Origin: Shinella yambaruensis
GTDB taxonomy: Bacteria; Pseudomonadota; Alphaproteobacteria; Rhizobiales; Rhizobiaceae
Length of the DNA stretch: 64,000 nt
NCBI RefSeq assembly: GCF_022899355.1
Contig: NZ_JALJCK010000004.1
Span: 310,001-374,000, forward strand
Direction: 5' to 3'
A program made the position numbers and the translations under genes. Below, piece after piece: positions 11,108 through 20,182 of this stretch (positions are counted from its first letter, which is position 1; each line of letters begins with the position of its first letter). Below the pieces are notes generated by a model. It searched no databases, was not told where the DNA came from, and saw nothing but the letters and a program-made list of their open reading frames with translations.

Positions 11108-13192
11108 CTACTCGATGAACACCCTGACGCTCGCCGCCCGCCCGGCGGCGTCGATGACGGTCAGCGTCGAGAAACCGGCGCCCTCCGGCATCCACTGCGT
11201 CGTGCGCCGGCGCGAGGCATCGGGCAGGACCTTGCCGTTGGCAAGCCAGCGGAAGGGCGCGCGGCCGCCCTGGAGCTTGAGCACGAGCGGGGAGATGGCC
11301 GCGCCCGTCGTCGCACCGAGCTCCACATGGGCGCCTTCCGGCGGATAGACGATCTCCGGCGCCGGTTCGCGCGCCGTCGTGGCAACGAGGCCGCTTGCCG
11401 TGGTCGAGAAGCGGCGGAGGCTCGCCGGTAGCTCGGATTGCGCAATGCGCACCGCGCCGGCCGGTGCCTGCGGCAGCGCCGTGATGGCGAGGCCGGACCG
11501 GGCGAAGGCTTCGAACAGGATGGGCGCGGCGGCGCCATAGCCGGTCAGGCCCGGCACGGCGCCGTTGTCGGCCCGGCCGACCCAGACGCCCAGCACATGG
11601 CGGCCGTCATAGCCGACGGACCAGGCATCGCGGTAGCCGTAGCTCGTGCCGGTCTTGTAGGCGATGCCGAGGCGGCGGCTGCCGGCCGGCGGCGTGACAC
11701 CGGAGAGCGCATCCGAGACATGCCAGACGGCGACGGGATCGAGCAGCGGGTCGCCCGTTATCACCGCCGCATCGCGCACGATGCCGTCGCCGAGGCGCAC
11801 CGGCATGCCGCGATTGGCAAGCGCGGCATAGAGCTGGGTGAGATCGCGCAGCGTGATGCCGACGCCGCCAAGGCCGATGGCAAGGCCGGGCGTTTCGCCC
11901 GGCGGCAGTTCGGGATGCACCTCGGCGCGGCGGAAGCGCACCATCAGCCGCGTCGGGCCGACCGCCTCCAGGAGGCGCACGGCAGGCACGTTCAGCGACA
12001 GCTGCAGCGCCTTGCGCACGCTGACGTCGCCCTGGTAGGTCATGTCGAAATTGCGCGGCCGGTAGCCGGAAAAATCGGCCGGCCGGTCCTCGACGATGGT
12101 CTCCTGCGCGACGAGGCCTTCCTCGAAGGCGAGGCCATAGATGAAGGGCTTCAGCGCCGAACCGGGCGAGCGGCGGATGCGCGTCATGTCGATCCAGCCG
12201 GCACGGCCGCCGTCGAAATAGTCCGCCGAGCCGACCTCGCCGAGGATGTCGCCGGTGCGGGCATCGGCCATCACCATGGCGATCGAGACCTTCGGGCCGA
12301 GCCGCTCGGCCGCCTCGCGCGCCACCGTCTCCAGCCCGTCCTGCACGGTGCGGTCGAGCGTCGTCCTGTGTTCGGTTGCCCTGGCATCCTTGCGCAGCGC
12401 AAGCTCCGAAAGGTGGGCGGCATAGGCGGGAAGCTGGCGGCGGCGGTCGGGCACCGCCTCGGCGCTCGCGCGCTCCGCCTCGCCTTCGCCGATGACCTCG
12501 GAAACGGCCATGCGGGTCAGCACGCGCTCGCGCGCCTTTTCCGCACTCGCACGGTGCCGGTCCGGCCGGCGCTTTTCGGGAAGCTGCGGCAGGGCGACGA
12601 GAAGGGCGGCTTCGGCGACGGAAAGACGCTTCGGCTCCTTGCCGAACCAGGCGAGGCTCGCGGCGCGCACGCCCTCCAAGTTGCCGCCATAGGGGGCGAG
12701 CGTCAGGTAGAGATCGAGGATCTCGGCCTTGGAGAGGCGCCGTTCGAGCTGGATGGCGCGGGCCATCTGGCGCAGCTTGGCCAGCATCGAGCGGTTCTCG
12801 CGCGGCTCGATCAGCCGGGCGACCTGCATGGAGAGCGTGGAGGCGCCGGAGACGATGCGGCCATTCGTGACGAACTGCCCGGCCGCGCGCAGCAGCGCCA
12901 GCGGATCGACGCCCGCATGCTCGTGGAACCGCCGGTCCTCATAGGCGACGAGCATGCGCAGGAACTGCGGATCGACATCGGCGGCCGTGGTCTTCAGCCG
13001 CCAGAGCCCGTCCGGCGTCGCGAAGGCGCGCAGCAGGCGGCCGTCCCGGTCGAGCACTTCCTTCGAGACGATATCCGCCACGTCGACCGGCGGCGGATAG
13101 GCGCGATCGGCATGGTCGAGCCCGGCGGCGAGGGCGACGATGAACGCCGCCCCGCCGAGGGAGCCGATCAGGAGCTTGCGCCAGAGCGCCAT
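11108..13192 (-). CDS. pbpC: Penicillin-binding protein 1C (peptidoglycan glycosyltransferase/transpeptidase)
   Basis: The 694-residue bifunctional class A PBP has an N-terminal membrane anchor at about residues 7-25. The glycosyltransferase domain carries the catalytic glutamate at residue 85 in YEDRRFHEHAGVD, and GASTLSMQVARL. The penicillin-binding transpeptidase has SALK at residues 345-348 and YKTGTSYGYRDAW as the KTG box. A C-terminal PBP1C-specific domain ends at the cell-wall side. The gene starts 12 bp after the stop of the alpha-2-macroglobulin gene. This pairing is conserved in many bacteria and suggests the macroglobulin traps proteases while PBP1C repairs breached wall. Confidence 0.95.
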   Translation of the reverse strand: MALWRKLLIGSLGGAAFIVALAAGLDHADRAYPPPVDVADIVSKEVLDRDGRLLRAFATPDGLWRLKTTAADVDPQFLRMLVAYEDRRFHEHAGVDPLALLRAAGQFVTNGRIVSGASTLSMQVARLIEPRENRSMLAKLRQMARAIQLERRLSKAEILDLYLTLAPYGGNLEGVRAASLAWFGKEPKRLSVAEAALLVALPQLPEKRRPDRHRASAEKARERVLTRMAVSEVIGEGEAERASAEAVPDRRRQLPAYAAHLSELALRKDARATEHRTTLDRTVQDGLETVAREAAERLGPKVSIAMVMADARTGDILGEVGSADYFDGGRAGWIDMTRIRRSPGSALKPFIYGLAFEEGLVAQETIVEDRPADFSGYRPRNFDMTYQGDVSVRKALQLSLNVPAVRLLEAVGPTRLMVRFRRAEVHPELPPGETPGLAIGLGGVGITLRDLTQLYAALANRGMPVRLGDGIVRDAAVITGDPLLDPVAVWHVSDALSGVTPPAGSRRLGIAYKTGTSYGYRDAWSVGYDGRHVLGVWVGRADNGAVPGLTGYGAAAPILFEAFARSGLAITALPQAPAGAVRIAQSELPASLRRFSTTASGLVATTAREPAPEIVYPPEGAHVELGATTGAAISPLVLKLQGGRAPFRWLANGKVLPDASRRRTTQWMPEGAGFSTLTVIDAAGRAASVRVFIE

Positions 13193-13204
13193 CGGCCGGG
13201 CTCC

Positions 13205-16200
13205 CTACTCGGCCTTGACGACCTGCATGCGGCCGGTCGCCGTGCGGGCGGAATATTGCGGACGGTACATGTCCTCCACCTGCGCGGCCGGGTGGTCGTA
13301 GGTGCCCGGGGTCACGGCGCGCACGACATAGGCGAGCGTCACCTCGCGGTTGTCGCCCGCGCTGCGGTTGAAGGCCGCGACGAAACGGTCGTAGCGGAAC
13401 TCCGTATGGGCCGGCTCGATCTCGCCGATCCAGTCGAAATTCGCCAGCTTCGCGCTGTCGACGAGGCTCGGATTGTCGATCTCGAAACCGGCGGGCAGGA
13501 GATCGGTGATGATGATGCGCGACGGCCAGTCATTGTGCTCCGTCACCTTCAGCACCACGACGTAGCGCTCGTTCTGCGTCGCCTCGGAGACGTTCGCCTC
13601 CTCGCCGTCGAGCGTGTAGTAGCTGCGCTCGATGGCAAAGCCGTCGCCGCCGGCCGGCAGCGGATCGGCCGGCGCCGCGACCGTCGTCAGCATGGCCGAG
13701 ACGGGCTCGCCGGAGCGGTTGGCAACCGTCAGCGGGTTGTCCATCAGCGCCTTGCCCGTCATCTGCGCGGCATAGCCGCCCGAATGCGCGGTGCCGTTGA
13801 TCTCGAGTGCCAGGCCCTTGTCGGCATCCTTCACGGAACGGGCGGCGAGCAGCATCCAGGTCTGTTCCTGCGTGCTGGTCCAGCGCTTGTCCTCCCACTG
13901 CTTGGCGACCAGCTTCGTCAGGTCCGGGATGATGGTCGGAACCGGACGCGCCTCGGCGGCCAGCGCCAGGATGGCGGCGCCGTCGCGCAGCGACGAACCG
14001 TAGTCGGTGCGCGAGAGGCTGGCGTTCATCACGCTGTCGCGCGACAGGCCGAGCGCATTGGAGAAGATCGTCATCGAGCGCTGGGCATCGCCGTAGAGCC
14101 CGAGCGCAGCGGCAAGATGCGCGCGGGAGAGCGGCGAGGAGAACTCCGAGAGCTTCGTGTCGGCATAGTAGCGCAGGTCGCTGATGGCCGCCTTGCGGTT
14201 GCGGGCGAGCACATAGAGCGCATAGGCGATCTCGTTGCCCTGGCTGGAGACGTTGACGTCGTAGGAGAGCGCGTTCTGCAGGTTGGAAAGCGCCTGCAGC
14301 ATGGCCTGTTCCGGCACGTCGAACTTCTGCTCGCGGGCCCGCGTCAGGAAGTCCGTGACGAAGGCATCGAGCCACAGGTCGCCGTAGCTCGGCCCCCAGA
14401 GGCCGAAGCTGCCGGAGGAGGACTGGTTGGCGAGCACCCGGTAGATCGCATCCTGCACGCGCTTTTGCGTTTCCGTGTCCTCGACAAGGCCGGACTGCTT
14501 GGAAAGCTCGCTGAGATAGAGCAGCGGCAGCGCGCGGCTGGTCGTCTGCTCCGTGCAGCCATAGGGATAGCGGTCGAGCGCCATCAGGAGCGCCGGGATG
14601 TCGAAGGCCGCGGCGCGCGAAACGCTGAGGCTGACGGAGGCGCCGGCAAGCTGGCTGTCGGCCAGAAGCTGGTCGTCGATCGTCAGGCTGCCATTGGCGG
14701 CGATCTCGATCGGCCGGCGCGTGGTGATCGGCATGGCGGCCGGGCGCACCGGCACGTTGAGCGCCTGTTCCAGCGACAGGCCGGCGCCGTTCGAGAGCTT
14801 GACCGTCACGACGCCGTCGCCGGCCTCGCCGCCGATCAGCGGCAGGGTGAGCGCCGACTTGCCGCCGGGCTCGAGCCGCAGCGTCCGGCCGGCACCGGTC
14901 TGCTCGACCATCACGGAGGCGTTGTGGGTGACCTCGACCGTGTAGTCGCCGGCCGGGGCATCGGTATTGGCGATGTCGAGCCTCAGGTCGGCGCGGTCCC
15001 CGGGGGCGAGGAATTTCGGCAGGCTCGCGGTCACGACGACGGGATCGCGGATGACGACGTCCTTCGATGTGCTGCCGACGCCGGTCTTCGTCCAGGCGAC
15101 GGTCATGATGCGGGCCGTGCCGTTGAACTGCGGGATGTCGAAGCTGACCCTGGCCTTGCCTTCGGCATCGAGCTTCACGGGACCGGCGAAGAAGGCGACG
15201 AGCTTTTCGGTCGGCGGATTGCCCGACAGCGCCCCTTCGCCGCCATCACCGCCGGTGCGCAGCCGCCCCGTGGTGCCGAGCGAACCGTCGATCAACCGGC
15301 CGTAGAGGTCGCGGATCTCCATGCCGAGCCGGCGCTGGCCGAAGTACCAGCCGGCCGGATCGGGCGCTTCGTAGCGGGTGAGGTTGAGGATGCCGACATC
15401 GACGGCGGCGACCGTGACATAGGCCTCCTCGTTCGCGCCCGCACCGTTGATCGCAAGCGCGATGTCGAGCGGCTGGCGCGGCAGCGTCTTTTCCGGCACG
15501 TCGAGCGCGACGTTCAGCTTGCGGTCGGCGGGATCGACCTTCAGCCAGGTGATGCCGATGGCGCGCATCGGCATGCGGCTTTCCTGGTCGGTGCCCGGAC
15601 GGAAGAGCGTCGCGGTGACATAGGAGCCAGGCCCCCATTCCCTGGTGACCGGGATTTCCACCTCGCCGCCCTCGGCGCCGATGGCGGCGGTCTTCGTGGC
15701 GATCAGGCTTTCGGCGCCGACGGTGATCAGCACCTGGCCGGCATGGCGCGGCGAGATCTTCAGCCTGGCCGTGTCGCCGACCGCATAGTTTTCCTTGTCG
15801 AGCGAGATTTCCAGTGCGTCCGGCGTTTCCGTCGAGGTCGCGGCGACGTACCAGCCGGCGTCGAACTCGATGCTGGTCGCCGGGCCGTCCGGCTCGGCGC
15901 TTTCCACTTCGAGGCGATAGCGGCCCCAGGTGACCGGCACCGAGATGCGCCCGCCATCCGCGCCGGCATCGACCGTGCCATTGGCGATCTGCCTGGTCGC
16001 AAGGACCGGCTCGTAGCGCCACGAGCTGCCCTCGCGATACCATTGGTAGTTCCGCTCGACGGCGAGCAGCTTCCAGGGCATGCCCTGCATCGCCTGCCTG
16101 GAGCCATCCGGCGCCACGGCGACGACATGGAAGTTGGCGACGCTGTTCTCCGGAAGCTCGCCGGTAAATTCCGGCTTCACGCCGATCATCGTGCCGGGTG

Positions 16201-18661
16201 CCCTGACCGGCAGGGTGAGGTTGCGTTCGACGGCGCGGCCGCCTTCCTCCATCATGCGCAGCGTGACCAGCGCCTCGAGGCGCTGGGTGGTCGAGGGAAG
16301 GTCGGCGACGTTCACCTCGAAGGTCGCCCTGCCGTCGTCGTCGAGCACGTCGAGGTCTTCGAGCGAGGTGGTGCTCTCCTCGAGCGCCTCCTCGTCGGCA
16401 AGGCCGAAGACATAGCCGGGGAAGGCGGCGTCCTGGCGCGTCGGCTTCAGCGCGACGTCGCCTTCGATTTCAAGGCCGGCGCCCGGTGCGCCGTAGAGAT
16501 AGCGACCCTCGACGGAGACTTCGGCGGGAACGCCGGCCTCGATGGCCTTCGCCTCGCTCGTCATGTCGAATTCGATGCGGTCGGGCACGAAATCATCGAC
16601 GAGGAACTGTTTTTCGCCGATCGCCGTGCCCTTGGGATCGGTGAAGATCTGCATGGTCCAGGTGCCGCGCATGCTGTTTTCCTGCAGCGGCAGGTCGACG
16701 GCATGGCCGCCGAGCGCGGCCCCATCGCTGACGATGCGGCGGTCCTCCACGCCGTCCGGGCGGTTGAAGACGAAGGTGAGCGGCAGTTTTTCCACGGCAT
16801 TGGCTTCGATGTCGCGGGCGAGCGCCGTCGCGTGCACCGTCTCGCCGGCGCGGTAGATGCCGCGCTCGGTCCAGGCGAGCACGTCGATGGCGCCCGGTGC
16901 CGGGCGGCCGGTGACGCCGCGGTCGGAAAGGTCGAAGCCGGCGCGCGTCATGTCGAGGAAGACGAAGTCCGACGTGCCCTTCTTCGCGAGGATCACGGCG
17001 GGCGTGTTGGCGGCGGTGCCGCGCATCAGGCCGGCGGTGAAGGTCGCCCGGCCATCCGCATCGGTCGTCGCGGTGCCGAGCACCTCGTTGTTCTTGGCGA
17101 TCAGCTGGAGCTCGACGCCGTCGAGCGGTCCGGCGCTGTCGAGCGAGCGGGCGAAGACGTTGAGGCCGTCCGTGCCGGCATAGGTGGTGAGGCCGACATC
17201 CGAGACGACGAACCATTGCGTCGCCTTGGCATCCCATTCGTTCGAGCGGCCGTTCGAGGCGGCGGCGGTCAGGACGTAGACGCCGGGCTTGCGTTCCGGC
17301 AGCGCCTCGTCGACCGGGAAGCTGGTGACGACGTCCTTGTTGAGCTCGGGCGAGATGTCGATCTTGCCTTCCCAGACCAGTTCGCCGTTCTCGTTTTCGA
17401 TGCGGCTGGCGGAATAGCCGTCGAGCTGGGTGAGGAAGCGGCTTTCGGAAAGCAGCGAGGTGATCGCGCGGTCACCGACGCGGTAGAGCTTCAGGTCGGC
17501 GCTGTCGGTGTTGACGGAAACGATCGGGATGCCGCGGCGCACGCTTCCCGGCAGCACGAAGCCGTCGCCCGTGAAGCGCACCATGGCGGCGCGGTCCTGC
17601 ACATAGACGTCGAGGTCGACGGCGGAAGCCAGCGGCTCGTCCACGGCGGAGGGCAGGCCGGGGCGGAACGCGATCTTGTAGCGCTGGCCGTGGGTGAGGC
17701 CTTCGACGCAGATCTGCCGGTCCTTCGCCTCCACGGCCTTCGGCGCGGCGCCGTCGAGCGTGACGAAGGAAGCATAGTCCGCGCCGGACTTGACGAGCGG
17801 TTCGGAGAACTCGACGCAGGCGCGTGGGCTCGCGCTGTCGGAATCGATCGTGTGATTGACGACGCGGAAGCCCTGCCGGGCGCGAAGGCCGAGATAGGCC
17901 GAGCGCACAGCGACGTCCTCCTTCAGCGCGAGGCTCGCCTTGTAGGCGTTGATGCCGGCGCGGTAGTTGCTCGATTTGTCGAGCGTGTCGGCGAGCACGG
18001 CGAGTGCGCGGGCGCGGGTCTCCGTCGTGCGCGAAAGCTGGTAGGCGTTGATCGCCGCAAGCGCACCCTGGCTGGCGAGATAGCTGTTGTTGACGGCGCG
18101 GCCCATGGATTCGGCGGTCTCTATCCAGAGATAGTAGTCGTCCGGTGCGAGCTTGAGCGCGCCCCTGAAGGCGATCAGCGCCTGGTCGAAGCGGCTGGAG
18201 GCCGTCTCGATGCGGCCGAGCGAGGCGAGGCTTTCGGCGCCCTGGCCGGTGTGCTGGGTGGCAAGCGACAGGTTATCGCGGAAGGAGCGGGCATCGTTCA
18301 TCATGTAGTCGCTGATGAAGGCCAAGGCCGGCGGCGCGCCGATATCGGCGGCGGCATCCGCGCGCACGATCTTGCCGGCAACGGCGCCCTGGAAATGGTT
18401 GAGCTGGTTGAAGTCGCTCTTCAGGAAGCACCACTTCACCTTGGGATTATAGGTGAAGGCGCGGCAGGACAGGTCGTCGATGCAGTCGGTCTTGCACTGG
18501 TCGAGCGTCACGTCCTGCACCGTGCGCAGGTCGAAACCGAAATAGTCGCTGTTTTCAGAGGTGACCACGGTGCGCGTTTCCTGTGCGCCTGCGGGAAGGG
18601 GAGGGGAGGCGACGGCAGCCAGAAGAAGTGCCGAGAAACCGAAGAATGCGCGCATAGACAT
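13205..18661 (-). CDS. Bacterial alpha-2-macroglobulin family protein with N-terminal PAN/apple-like domain
   Basis: The 1818-residue secreted protein (YfhM-like) is predicted to be a periplasmic protease trap. A type I signal peptide ends near PAGA-QE (residues 1-26). A cysteine-rich segment follows (C56, C60, C66, C78) that resembles a PAN/apple domain. Then come macroglobulin MG-type beta domains, a bait-like central region, and the thioester domain with YPYGCTEQT, so the reactive cysteine is residue 1369 and the CxEQ thioester is intact. The C-terminal part is the receptor-binding-like domain. No lipobox is visible, unlike the lipoprotein form of E. coli. An in-frame ATG two codons later is an alternative start. 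It is the first gene of a two-gene operon with pbpC. Confidence 0.93.
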   Translation of the reverse strand: MSMRAFFGFSALLLAAVASPPLPAGAQETRTVVTSENSDYFGFDLRTVQDVTLDQCKTDCIDDLSCRAFTYNPKVKWCFLKSDFNQLNHFQGAVAGKIVRADAAADIGAPPALAFISDYMMNDARSFRDNLSLATQHTGQGAESLASLGRIETASSRFDQALIAFRGALKLAPDDYYLWIETAESMGRAVNNSYLASQGALAAINAYQLSRTTETRARALAVLADTLDKSSNYRAGINAYKASLALKEDVAVRSAYLGLRARQGFRVVNHTIDSDSASPRACVEFSEPLVKSGADYASFVTLDGAAPKAVEAKDRQICVEGLTHGQRYKIAFRPGLPSAVDEPLASAVDLDVYVQDRAAMVRFTGDGFVLPGSVRRGIPIVSVNTDSADLKLYRVGDRAITSLLSESRFLTQLDGYSASRIENENGELVWEGKIDISPELNKDVVTSFPVDEALPERKPGVYVLTAAASNGRSNEWDAKATQWFVVSDVGLTTYAGTDGLNVFARSLDSAGPLDGVELQLIAKNNEVLGTATTDADGRATFTAGLMRGTAANTPAVILAKKGTSDFVFLDMTRAGFDLSDRGVTGRPAPGAIDVLAWTERGIYRAGETVHATALARDIEANAVEKLPLTFVFNRPDGVEDRRIVSDGAALGGHAVDLPLQENSMRGTWTMQIFTDPKGTAIGEKQFLVDDFVPDRIEFDMTSEAKAIEAGVPAEVSVEGRYLYGAPGAGLEIEGDVALKPTRQDAAFPGYVFGLADEEALEESTTSLEDLDVLDDDGRATFEVNVADLPSTTQRLEALVTLRMMEEGGRAVERNLTLPVRAPGTMIGVKPEFTGELPENSVANFHVVAVAPDGSRQAMQGMPWKLLAVERNYQWYREGSSWRYEPVLATRQIANGTVDAGADGGRISVPVTWGRYRLEVESAEPDGPATSIEFDAGWYVAATSTETPDALEISLDKENYAVGDTARLKISPRHAGQVLITVGAESLIATKTAAIGAEGGEVEIPVTREWGPGSYVTATLFRPGTDQESRMPMRAIGITWLKVDPADRKLNVALDVPEKTLPRQPLDIALAINGAGANEEAYVTVAAVDVGILNLTRYEAPDPAGWYFGQRRLGMEIRDLYGRLIDGSLGTTGRLRTGGDGGEGALSGNPPTEKLVAFFAGPVKLDAEGKARVSFDIPQFNGTARIMTVAWTKTGVGSTSKDVVIRDPVVVTASLPKFLAPGDRADLRLDIANTDAPAGDYTVEVTHNASVMVEQTGAGRTLRLEPGGKSALTLPLIGGEAGDGVVTVKLSNGAGLSLEQALNVPVRPAAMPITTRRPIEIAANGSLTIDDQLLADSQLAGASVSLSVSRAAAFDIPALLMALDRYPYGCTEQTTSRALPLLYLSELSKQSGLVEDTETQKRVQDAIYRVLANQSSSGSFGLWGPSYGDLWLDAFVTDFLTRAREQKFDVPEQAMLQALSNLQNALSYDVNVSSQGNEIAYALYVLARNRKAAISDLRYYADTKLSEFSSPLSRAHLAAALGLYGDAQRSMTIFSNALGLSRDSVMNASLSRTDYGSSLRDGAAILALAAEARPVPTIIPDLTKLVAKQWEDKRWTSTQEQTWMLLAARSVKDADKGLALEINGTAHSGGYAAQMTGKALMDNPLTVANRSGEPVSAMLTTVAAPADPLPAGGDGFAIERSYYTLDGEEANVSEATQNERYVVVLKVTEHNDWPSRIIITDLLPAGFEIDNPSLVDSAKLANFDWIGEIEPAHTEFRYDRFVAAFNRSAGDNREVTLAYVVRAVTPGTYDHPAAQVEDMYRPQYSARTATGRMQVVKAE

Positions 18662-18845
18662 GAAGTCCTCCTAACGCTGCCCATCTCGTTGCCGCCGCCA
18701 CTGTCCAGACCCGGATGCGGCTTGTCAATCGAAAGACGGAGCGCGTCGGGAGGGCCGGAAGGGGTGGCGCATGGAACCAGGGGGAAGACGTTTCAGGTTT
18801 GCCGTTCAATCGCCGGGACCGCAAAATTTTTGGCGCGGCGTCGCG

Positions 18846-18861
18846 TTAACCTTTTGTTAAC
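18846..18861. promoter_or_regulatory. CtrA-type binding site (TTAA-N7-TTAAC)
   Basis: TTAACCTTTTGTTAAC matches the full alphaproteobacterial CtrA consensus TTAA-N7-TTAAC exactly. It lies in the 503-bp gap between the macroglobulin gene (185 bp to its left) and a candidate small RNA plus AEC gene on the right. CtrA is the cell-cycle master regulator. Which of the flanking transcripts it would control is not decided by the sequence. Confidence 0.55.
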
Positions 18862-18939
18862 CATATCGGCGCAGACTTCGGATCACGGGCGAACGTTCTC
18901 TGTCATATCGCTGTAACAGCGGGCCGGTAGAAACTTCGT

Positions 18940-19056
18940 CAGACACGAAAGTCGTGTTTCGCAAGCGCGGTGACCACGGATGTACTGGCACCCGGGCGGA
19001 ACACTTCCCCGGCCAGGCCGGGATGAGGAAGCGGGGGGATAACCCTCGCTTTTTTC
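18940..19056 (+). ncRNA. Candidate small RNA or structured leader ending in an intrinsic terminator
   Basis: Three successive hairpins can be drawn by eye. One is ACACGA/TCGTGT at about 18944-18958. A second is CCCGGC/GCCGGG near 19010-19025. The third is a terminator with an 8-bp stem (AGCGGGGG, 5-nt loop, CCCTCGCT) followed by six Ts at 19030-19056. No open frame spans the stretch. It lies 109 bp before the AEC permease start. It could be a free-standing sRNA (rhizobia have several of this three-hairpin layout) or an attenuated leader of the permease. The 5' end is a guess, and no clear -35/-10 pair was found. Confidence 0.45.
19030..19056 (+). terminator. Intrinsic terminator inside the 18.7-19.2 kb intergenic region
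   Basis: An 8-bp GC-rich stem with one G-T wobble and a 5-nt loop is followed by TTTTTT. It reads rightward. No protein gene ends nearby on this strand, so it implies a non-coding transcript or an attenuator. Confidence 0.65.
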
Positions 19057-19164
19057 ATTTGCGCGCCGCCCTTTCGCGCTGGACCCTCCAGAAGGATTGC
19101 CCTACCCATGAAGCCCGCAGGACGGCCGTCCTGCCGGTTTCTCCCTGCTTTCCGGGACGGTTTC

Positions 19165-20109
19165 ATGTCCGACGTCGCCCTCAATGTGTTGCCCATCTTC
19201 GCGCTGATCTTCATCGGCTGGCTGCTCGTGCGCACCGGTTACCTGCGGGAGGCGCTGGGCGAGGGGCTCGGGGAGTTCGTCTTCCGGGTGGCCGTTCCCG
19301 TCCTGCTGTTCCGCACCATCGCGGAGGCGGATTTCGCCGGGGAATCGCCGCTACGCATCTGGGTCGGCTATTTCGCCGGCGTCGCCTTCACCTGGACGGT
19401 GGCGCACCTCGTCGCCACGCTCGGCTTCAGGCGCGACCGGCGGATCGGCGTGCTCGCCGGCGTCTCCTCCGCCTTCGCCAACACCGTCTTCATCGGCCTG
19501 CCGCTGGTCTCGCGCATCGTCGGCGAGGAAGGGCTGGTGGCGATCTCGGTGCTGCTCTCCGTACACCTGCCCGTCATGATGATCGCCGGCACGATCCTGA
19601 TGGAGCGGGCGGAACGCAAGGACGGCACGCGCGAGCCGCAGCGTATCGGCACGCTCCTCCTCGGCATCGGCAGGAGCCTGGTGCGCAATCCGCTGGTGAT
19701 CGGCCTCGTCGCCGGGGCGCTGTTCCATACGGGTGGCGTGCCGCTCGCTGGCCCCGTGAAGGTGGTGGTCGACCAACTCGCAGGGGCGGCAGCGCCGGCG
19801 GCGCTCATCTCGATCGGTATGGCGCTCAACAAGTACAAGGTCGGCGGCAATGCCGGCATCGCGCTTGCGATGACCAGCCTCAAGCTCGTGCTGCTGCCGG
19901 GCTCCGTCTACGTCGCCTGCCGGCTGCTCGGCCTCAGCCCGGAATGGACGGCCGCCATGGTGCTGTGCTCGTCGGTGCCGACGGGCATCAATGCCTGGCT
20001 GCTCGCCAACCATTTCGGCGTCGGCCATGCGCTCGCCTCCTCGACGATCACCATGACGACGGCGCTCGGCGTCTTCACCGTCTCTTTCTGGGCCTGGCTT
20101 CTGGGGTGA
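19165..20109 (+). CDS. AEC family (auxin efflux carrier-like) transporter
   Basis: The 314-residue integral membrane protein has about ten hydrophobic segments in the AEC arrangement. It opens with an NVLPIFALIFIGWLLVRTGY helix and ends with a STITMTTALGVFTVSFWAWLL helix. Bacterial AEC proteins export or exchange small organic acids such as malate or malonate; the substrate here is unknown. I chose the ATG at 19165 because the family begins at this hydrophobic helix. An upstream ATG at 19108 would add an unusual cysteine/proline-rich stretch. A structured RNA with a terminator lies just upstream and may control it. Confidence 0.85.
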   Translation: MSDVALNVLPIFALIFIGWLLVRTGYLREALGEGLGEFVFRVAVPVLLFRTIAEADFAGESPLRIWVGYFAGVAFTWTVAHLVATLGFRRDRRIGVLAGVSSAFANTVFIGLPLVSRIVGEEGLVAISVLLSVHLPVMMIAGTILMERAERKDGTREPQRIGTLLLGIGRSLVRNPLVIGLVAGALFHTGGVPLAGPVKVVVDQLAGAAAPAALISIGMALNKYKVGGNAGIALAMTSLKLVLLPGSVYVACRLLGLSPEWTAAMVLCSSVPTGINAWLLANHFGVGHALASSTITMTTALGVFTVSFWAWLLG

Positions 20110-20132
20110 AGCTGTTTCTTCGCTGCGGCAAT

Positions 20133-20161
20133 AAAAAACCCGGCGCGATGGCCGGGTTTTT
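20133..20161. terminator. Bidirectional intrinsic terminator between AEC and cytochrome c genes
   Basis: AAAAAACCCGGC, a short loop, then GCCGGGTTTTT forms a strong hairpin with A and T runs on both sides. It can terminate both convergent genes. Confidence 0.85.
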
Positions 20162-20182
20162 CGTCTCTAAAGCGCTGGCGTC

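Noticed and set aside
11438-18916. A 2492-codon open frame on the plus strand
   Set aside because: It covers the antisense of pbpC and the macroglobulin and translates to an Arg/Gly/Asp-rich sequence without domains. The opposite strand has clear family motifs, so it is not a giant gene.
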